Shown here in pieces: positions 58,380 through 64,000 of a DNA stretch of 64,000 bases; position 1 is the stretch's first letter, and each line of letters opens with the position of its first letter. This stretch comes from Lunularia cruciata (lineage: Eukaryota > Streptophyta > Marchantiopsida > Lunulariales > Lunulariaceae), in assembly GCA_948567375.1 (NCBI GenBank), contig OX419756.1, positions 31,820,333-31,884,332 of the forward strand, in the 5' to 3' direction. The notes under the pieces are model-generated. The model worked only from the letters and a program-made list of their open reading frames with translations, was not told the origin of the DNA and did not search any database. The translations under genes were made by a program, and so were the position numbers.

Positions 58380-59071
58380 TGTAACACCCATTTGTGCATG
58401 TGTGTGGTATTGTGATATTTAGCTTGGTATTACAAGTACTTAAGAGATATTATTTATATAGAGATAAAGGATGGTTCTATATTAGTCATGGTTAGCTAAA
58501 GTTAGTCATAGCTAAGATAGATGGGACCTTACTTTAGAGGAAGTAGAAAAGATGAGCACCACTATTTTGGATTTTAGTGTGTTGACTTGGTATTATTCCT
58601 AGGTGTTTGGCTTTGGGGAAAGAGTTGAGAACTCTTGGGCCCGCAAGCCTTTTTGTTTTGGATTCTTCTTTAGTCCAAGGATAGCCCATGTGAAGGAATC
58701 CTTGCTTTAGTGGTTGGGTCAAGATAAGACCACATGCTTAGGGGAATATGCCCATGTGAATGGATATTCCTTTCTACTTTTTGACTTTACTTGACTTTTA
58801 GTCTAGTAACTTGAGTTACTACGGTAATTAGTAACTTTGGTACGTAACTATTTCACAAGTATATAAACAAGGAGTGAGGAGGTACTCATCATCCTTTCAT
58901 TTGCAACTATCTCTCTCTCATTGAGTTCTCTAGTGAGCAATGTCTTGAGTCTTGGAGTGTTAGCCTTGGAGGAGTATGATGGAGTTGGGGTTCCTTGCCT
59001 TCTTAGTCCATGGTGCGCTACCATAATAGCCATCAGAGGTTCATCCTGAGTGAGAGACAGGCCGGCTCACA
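58380..59071 (+). repeat. 5' LTR of element C
   Basis: 692 bp, TGTAACACCC ... GGCTCACA. It has the same TATA box (58,860-58,867). Confidence 0.93.
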
Positions 59072-59075
59072 TTTT

Positions 59076-59093
59076 TGGTTCCGTTGCCGGGAC
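59076..59093 (+). promoter_or_regulatory. Primer binding site of element C
   Basis: TGGTTCCGTTGCCGGGAC, closer than A to the tRNA-Asp complement (14 of 18). Confidence 0.65.
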
Positions 59094-59112
59094 CTCTCTA
59101 GAAGGCAAGATA

Positions 59113-59283
59113 ATGTTCCGCGTCCAATTCTACATTAGGCAGAAGGAGGCTATGAGAGCTCACTTGGAGAGAACATTAGGAGAGGAGAGGGCTGAACTTA
59201 TGTTAGAGAACCAAGATCCATTTGTATACCCTGTAGTTCATTATGATGTCTTTGAGGTGATTTTGTACATCTTGTACACATGA
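59113..59283 (+). CDS. Short leader ORF of element C
   Basis: It encodes the same 56-residue peptide as 35,053-35,223 in A. That identity, while surrounding leader bases have changed, is mildly suggestive of constraint. Function is unknown. Confidence 0.4.
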   Translation: MFRVQFYIRQKEAMRAHLERTLGEERAELMLENQDPFVYPVVHYDVFEVILYILYT

Positions 59284-59931
59284 GAGGAATTGGAGAGATT
59301 GTGTGAGGTGGATTGCAGATTTTGGGGATTAAGGTGATTTTGGGCAAAATCTCAAGTTTGAGATCTGGACTTGAGATTTCTACACATGATAGCTTGGGTT
59401 ATCTTTCAGTTAGCACACTTGAAATTATTGACAGAGCTTCTATGCGCACTGGGCTAGAATTTTTGAAAGTTGATAGGGTAAAGTGCTCCCGTAACTGCAT
59501 GCTCTCTGGAAAATTGTACAGAGTCTGCCATTTCTTCAATTTTTAGTGAATTGTCCTGAAAATTTCCAAGAAAATTCAGTGCATTGTATCCTACCTGGTG
59601 CCACAAAAATTAGAGAGAGATCATTTTTGCGCAGTGCGTTATGAGTTTTTGAAGTGAGGGGGATGGTTTTCAGACCAAATCTGAAATATGGGTGCTGAAT
59701 AGAAAGGTGTCTAGGCCAAATGGCTCGATGAAAAGATCTAAAATTTTGCAGGGAGGGACGCCCTAGAATTGTGATCAAGTGTGGAAAATTTCAGAGGACT
59801 GTGACATATTTGTTGGGAGATTTGAGTGACATTGTGAGGAAGGGTCAATTCTGCAGAGTGGAGATCTCATGCATGAGAAGTTTGAGATCAACAAAAAGCA
59901 TGTTTGAGTGTTTAGATTCATCTTTGGGAAC

Positions 59932-60405
59932 ATGGAGGGTCATCAAGAGTGGAAATTGAGATTATGCAAGGTTCCCAAAGGGTTTGAGGTGATTGTAGGG
60001 GTGGATTTGAGGAAAAGAGAGTTTACAATAGAATTTGAAGAGAGTGTTGAGAGGATCCAAAAACCTACACCACTTGGAGGAAAGAGTGAGTCTAAGTGCT
60101 TTCTATGTGGAGAGAAGGGACATAAGGCAAGTTCATGTCCATTAACCTTTGAGAGCAAGAGATTGAGGGAAAGGAGAGGCTTACTTGACTTGGGTTTGCA
60201 TGTTGGACCTTCTTCACCAAGATTGGGAGGGAGAAGATCTAAGACCAAGGAGTTGTGTGAGGTTTGTGGAGTTGAAGGACTTCCAAAAGGACATGAGTGT
60301 AGTGGAGTAAAAGCACTTTTGGAAACTTTGGTGAAGGATCTTGGAGAGAGTCTTAGTACAACTACAGAAATACTACCACCTTCATCAGCTAGTTCTCAAG
60401 ATTAG
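59932..60405 (+). CDS. Upstream zinc-knuckle ORF of element C
   Basis: 157 codons from ATG 59,932. It has the same CCHC knuckle (CFLCGEKGHKASSC) and the second Cys/His cluster as in A, with the same stop position. Differences from A are few and nearly all near the N-terminus. It lies about 237 bases upstream of gag-pol. Confidence 0.65.
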   Translation: MEGHQEWKLRLCKVPKGFEVIVGVDLRKREFTIEFEESVERIQKPTPLGGKSESKCFLCGEKGHKASSCPLTFESKRLRERRGLLDLGLHVGPSSPRLGGRRSKTKELCEVCGVEGLPKGHECSGVKALLETLVKDLGESLSTTTEILPPSSASSQD

Positions 60406-60642
60406 TGATGGAGATAATCTTTCAACTTATGGATAAACTATCCATGAGAGTTAGATTAATATGCACTCTAGGATTTGATGTTGCTATAGAAATCTTGGAG
60501 CAACCTGAACCTTTTGTGTTCCCTAGAGTGGATTATTCTCAGATGGTGTTAGTCATGTATATACTCTATTAGTAATAGAGTGAGAGAAAAGAAAAGAGAA
60601 AAAAAAAAAATTAAGAGAAAAGAAAGATAGTGAGGGATTAAG

Positions 60643-63600
60643 ATGGGGAAACTTCCGGTTTTCTTTGGCAAGGATGGAGAAGATGTGGAGGCTTTTGTGA
60701 GAGACTTCAAGAGAGCTTGCATAGGAAACAATGAGAGGAGGAAGAATGAGTGGGCCTCATTATTACCAGATTTCTTTGAGGATGCAGCACTTACATGGTA
60801 TGAGTCAGAATACCAAAAGAGAGAGAGGAGAGAGGGGGAAGAGGAGTCTTGGGAGACTTTGACTTCAGCACTCATTGAGAACTTTCTTCCTGATGAGAGT
60901 TATGAGAGATTGATGAGTGAGGTTACATTTCTCAAGCAAGGAGATGGAGAGAAAGTGAGGGTCTATGTGGAAAGAGTGGAAAAGTTGGAGTCCAGATTTC
61001 GCATAGTGTTGAGGAAGGGTGGGGATGATGTGGAGACTACAATGATTGGCATAGGGGCCATGCTCACCAAGAATTTTGTGGGAGGATTGAGACCACAAAT
61101 TAGAAGCAAGGTGAGATATGAGAAACCTTCTTCCAAGGTTGAAGCTATCAAGATCGCAATTCGTATGGAGGAGAGTTTGGAAGGGGATGAGAGTGATTTG
61201 GTGGTGAAGGAGGTTGTGCATCCTCCTCAAGGCTACAAGTATGGTGGAACTTCTGATACTTTGGTGACAAGGGTTGCACCACAAGTAGTAGTTGCTCCAA
61301 TTCTTGCACCTCCACCAAAAGATCCACTCCAAACCATCACAGAACAACTTGCGGATCTCAAGATCAATGTGGTGCAACTATGGGAGAAGAGAGAGGTGGA
61401 TCAGAATGTAGGGAGAGGGCCTAGGAGTTATGGAAACCATCCATATAGAGGAGGCCAACCAGCCAACAATTTCAATGATAGAAATTGTTTTGGTTGTGGG
61501 GGAAGAGGCCATATCCAAAGGAATTGCCCAAATTCCACTTACCATGGAGGAAGGGGTTATGAGGGAGCCAATAGAGGGAAAGAGGGAGGTAGTGAAACCC
61601 AAGTGGCTCCTAATCCCAACAAAGGTAAGGGGATAGCATCCATAGATGTGGTTGAGAGCAAGTATGAGAAGGGAGAGTGCTCAAACTCCAAGGGTCTTAA
61701 TTTGGAGCTTTTGGCACAAGAGAAGAAGAGAGCTCGTTTTGCAGAGGATGTTCACTCTTCTCAAGGATTTACTTCAAGCAAGGATACTCCTATGTCTACT
61801 AGGAGCACTCGCACCTCAACACCATCAACAACAAAGACTCCAAGGAAGAAGTTGGGGATGGAGGACTTCTTGATCTCAAAGCAACAATGGAACTACAATG
61901 TGTTGGAGGATGTTGGTAGTCACAAGGCTAACATCACAGTGGGCCAATTAATTGCTTTGAACCCTACCTTGAGAAAGGAGCTTAGAGGTGGTTTGAGTTC
62001 TACAAGGAGCAAAAAGAAGAAGAAGGCAAAAGTTCCAGTATCAATGGGGGTGGTGGATGCCAAGCCAGCACCATGGGAGGCTTGTGAATATGCCTCCAAG
62101 ATTGATGTGAGAGTGAATGGTCACAACATCAAGGATGCATTGGTTGATGGAGGATCAGCAGTGAATGCCATGTCAGAAAGGTTGATGAAGAAGTTGGGTA
62201 TGATACCCTCAAGACCTTCAACATTTGTGGTGAGCATGGCAAACAAGCAACAAGTTCGACCAGTAGGGGTGATGGATAAGGTGGTAGTTTCAGTTATGGG
62301 AGTTCAAAATCTCATGACTTTCCAAGTCTTGAAGGATTCAAGCTATGACTTACTTCTTGGGAGGCCATGGTTGAGAGCAGCACGCACAACTGATCGATGG
62401 CACAAAGGGTACTTGAGGATTGGGCCATCAAACCATAGAATCACTGTTCCTGTGACTAACACCACCAACACTTCACATTCAGATACCCCATCTTCTAATT
62501 ATTGGGAATCAGATTTTGAAGAAGGAGCTTCAGGTGTGGACACAAGCATGGAAGAGGAGACTTCCACGGAGGAAGATGAATCTGAATCTGCTTCAGATGT
62601 GTATCCCTTGTGTGCTATGGATTTTGCACCTAAGCCAGAGGTTTTGAAGGACCCAGATAAATCACCATTGACACTTGAGGAGGTAGAGAGAAGGTTATCT
62701 ACCCTCAAGTATGGCCCAAATGTTACCAAGGAGGAGAAGGTGAGATTTGAGGAGATTTTCCGCAAGTTCATCCATGTGTTTGCTTTTAGTTACAAGGATT
62801 TGAAGGAAGTCACCTTGGAGGAGCACAAGATAGAGGTGGAGTCACATGCAAGACCAATCCGCCAAAAGCAACGTCGCATTAGCCCACCAATATCTTTGGT
62901 TGTGAAGGAGGAGATTGATAAGCTCAAGGAGGCTGGATTTATCTTTGAGGTGGAGAATTCAGAATGGGTGTCTCCAATTGTCATTGTGAAGAAAAAGAAT
63001 GGCAAGCTTCGGGTATGTGTGGATTACAAGAAGCTTAATGCTGTTACCAAGAAGGACTACTACCCATTGCCATTCATTGATGAGATCTTGGAGGAGGTTG
63101 CAGGTCATGAGAGGTACAGTTTTGGAGATGGTTATAGTGGATATAACCAAATAAAGATTGCACCAGAGCATCAACAACTCACCACATTCACCACACCTTG
63201 GGGAACTTACGCTTTCAAGGTCATGCCTTTTGGGCTTTGCAATGCTCCAGCCACATTCCAACGGTTCATGAACAAGGTATTTGAACCTTTCATTGGGAAA
63301 TTTGTGAGAGATTTCATTGATGACTTTTGTGTCTATGGGAGCAAGGAGGAGCACTTTGAGCACCTTATCAAAGTCTTGCAACGCTTGGATGAGGCAAATG
63401 CATCACTCAACCCAGAGAAGTGCATTTTTGGATGTGAAGAAGGTCTACTTTTGGGGCACATCATCTCCAAGGATGGAATAGCAGTTGATCTTGAGAAGGT
63501 GAGGAAAATCTCAGACCTTCCATTCCCTTCAAGCTTGACAAAGTTACGCCAATTCTTGGGAATGGTTGGGTACTATAGGAGGTTCATCTTCTCATTTTCC

Positions 63601-64000
63601 AACAAGGCTTATGCATTGACCATCTACATGAAGAAGGGTGTAGATTACATGGTGATTTTGGAAGACAAGGAGGCTCTCAAAGCTTTTGAGGAGCTCAAGC
63701 AATCCCTTGTTGTAGCTCCAATTCTTGCTAAACCTGATTGGAGTAAGCCTTTCATCCTCTACACTGATGCTTCTAATGTAGCTATAGGATGCACTCTTAG
63801 TCAATTAGACCAAGATGGGCATGATCATCCAATAGCTTATGCTAGTAGGCAGATGGTTTCAGCAGAGAAGAACTACTCTGTCACAGAGAGAGAAGGGTTG
63901 GCAGTGATCTTTGGTCTCAAGAAGTTTAGACACTACTTGATTGGAGGGAAAGCCACAATTGTCACGGATCACAAGGCTTTGAAGTACATCTTCAACAAGC
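60643..64000 (+). CDS. Gag-pol of element C, open to window edge
   Basis: Uninterrupted for 1,119 codons and running off the window in RNase H. The domain order is as in A: gag, CCHC knuckle near residue 282, protease VDGGSAVN (Asp at about 62,146), RT with FIDD at 63,313-63,324, RNase H with YTDAS at 63,760-63,774, EREGLAV and VTDHKALK. Where A carries unusual residues C has the usual ones (GKLRVCVDY, SEWVSP, KEAGFIF), so C is the better model of an active member. Whether integrase is intact cannot be seen. Confidence 0.92.
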   Translation, partial: MGKLPVFFGKDGEDVEAFVRDFKRACIGNNERRKNEWASLLPDFFEDAALTWYESEYQKRERREGEEESWETLTSALIENFLPDESYERLMSEVTFLKQGDGEKVRVYVERVEKLESRFRIVLRKGGDDVETTMIGIGAMLTKNFVGGLRPQIRSKVRYEKPSSKVEAIKIAIRMEESLEGDESDLVVKEVVHPPQGYKYGGTSDTLVTRVAPQVVVAPILAPPPKDPLQTITEQLADLKINVVQLWEKREVDQNVGRGPRSYGNHPYRGGQPANNFNDRNCFGCGGRGHIQRNCPNSTYHGGRGYEGANRGKEGGSETQVAPNPNKGKGIASIDVVESKYEKGECSNSKGLNLELLAQEKKRARFAEDVHSSQGFTSSKDTPMSTRSTRTSTPSTTKTPRKKLGMEDFLISKQQWNYNVLEDVGSHKANITVGQLIALNPTLRKELRGGLSSTRSKKKKKAKVPVSMGVVDAKPAPWEACEYASKIDVRVNGHNIKDALVDGGSAVNAMSERLMKKLGMIPSRPSTFVVSMANKQQVRPVGVMDKVVVSVMGVQNLMTFQVLKDSSYDLLLGRPWLRAARTTDRWHKGYLRIGPSNHRITVPVTNTTNTSHSDTPSSNYWESDFEEGASGVDTSMEEETSTEEDESESASDVYPLCAMDFAPKPEVLKDPDKSPLTLEEVERRLSTLKYGPNVTKEEKVRFEEIFRKFIHVFAFSYKDLKEVTLEEHKIEVESHARPIRQKQRRISPPISLVVKEEIDKLKEAGFIFEVENSEWVSPIVIVKKKNGKLRVCVDYKKLNAVTKKDYYPLPFIDEILEEVAGHERYSFGDGYSGYNQIKIAPEHQQLTTFTTPWGTYAFKVMPFGLCNAPATFQRFMNKVFEPFIGKFVRDFIDDFCVYGSKEEHFEHLIKVLQRLDEANASLNPEKCIFGCEEGLLLGHIISKDGIAVDLEKVRKISDLPFPSSLTKLRQFLGMVGYYRRFIFSFSNKAYALTIYMKKGVDYMVILEDKEALKAFEELKQSLVVAPILAKPDWSKPFILYTDASNVAIGCTLSQLDQDGHDHPIAYASRQMVSAEKNYSVTEREGLAVIFGLKKFRHYLIGGKATIVTDHKALKYIFNK

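Larger units (their letters stand above)
58380..64000 (+). mobile_element. Element C: Ty3/gypsy retrotransposon, family A, cut by window end
   Basis: Same structure as element A: LTR 58,380-59,071, primer site, leader ORF, knuckle ORF, gag-pol from 60,643. It is inserted in H2 after CAGTAC. Its LTR differs from those of A at a number of sites, including a 2-base insertion, so it is an independent copy rather than a duplicate. Confidence 0.92.

Noticed and set aside
1..64000. CRISPR arrays, rRNA, bacterial operons, prophage
   Set aside because: None seen; the repeats are tandem or dispersed eukaryotic types and the coding content is of plant retroelements.

Overview
The window looks like nuclear DNA of a land plant or close streptophyte relative, perhaps a bryophyte. 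The evidence is intronless-looking BTB/BACK coding sequence of plant type, plant-type Ty3/gypsy and Ty1/copia elements nested in one another, low gene density and no bacterial-style operons. The species is not named; this is inference from content.

Left part (1-24,600): mostly unique, non-coding sequence with one good host gene, a BTB/POZ-BACK protein on the minus strand (15,124-13,862). The same part carries several 5'-truncated copies of one non-LTR retroelement family (called family N here). One copy still encodes part of a C-terminal domain, and its reading frame stops inside a 13-base palindrome; three tiny copies are flanked by direct repeats. It also holds an array of about 300-bp tandem repeats (19,129-20,525) and several strong hairpins.

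Middle (24,600-31,136): two decayed Ty1/copia pol remnants on the minus strand, a coiled-coil-like fragment, and short tandem duplications.

Right part (31,137-64,000): nested Ty3/gypsy elements. H1 (family B, plus strand, 31,137-48,236) is old and is split by element A (family A, 34,322-42,136), which is complete with 690-bp LTRs differing at one base. D (minus strand, 53,715-49,537) is a gypsy element with integrase, then a long extra open reading frame, then polypurine tract and LTR; its LTR abuts plus-strand coding remnant E (48,560-49,536). H2 (family B, 53,716-58,379) sits inside the integrase of D, and element C (family A, from 58,380 past the window end) sits inside H2. C has an uninterrupted gag-pol frame to the window edge and canonical residues where A is mutated.

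Most notable: H1 encodes a degraded PHD finger at the C-terminal end of pol; family A has conserved extra ORFs upstream of gag; D has a large accessory ORF between integrase and LTR; the N family shows tail-only insertions with target duplications; and H1 against H2 differ mainly by loss of CAG/CTG sites, as expected from CHG methylation and deamination.
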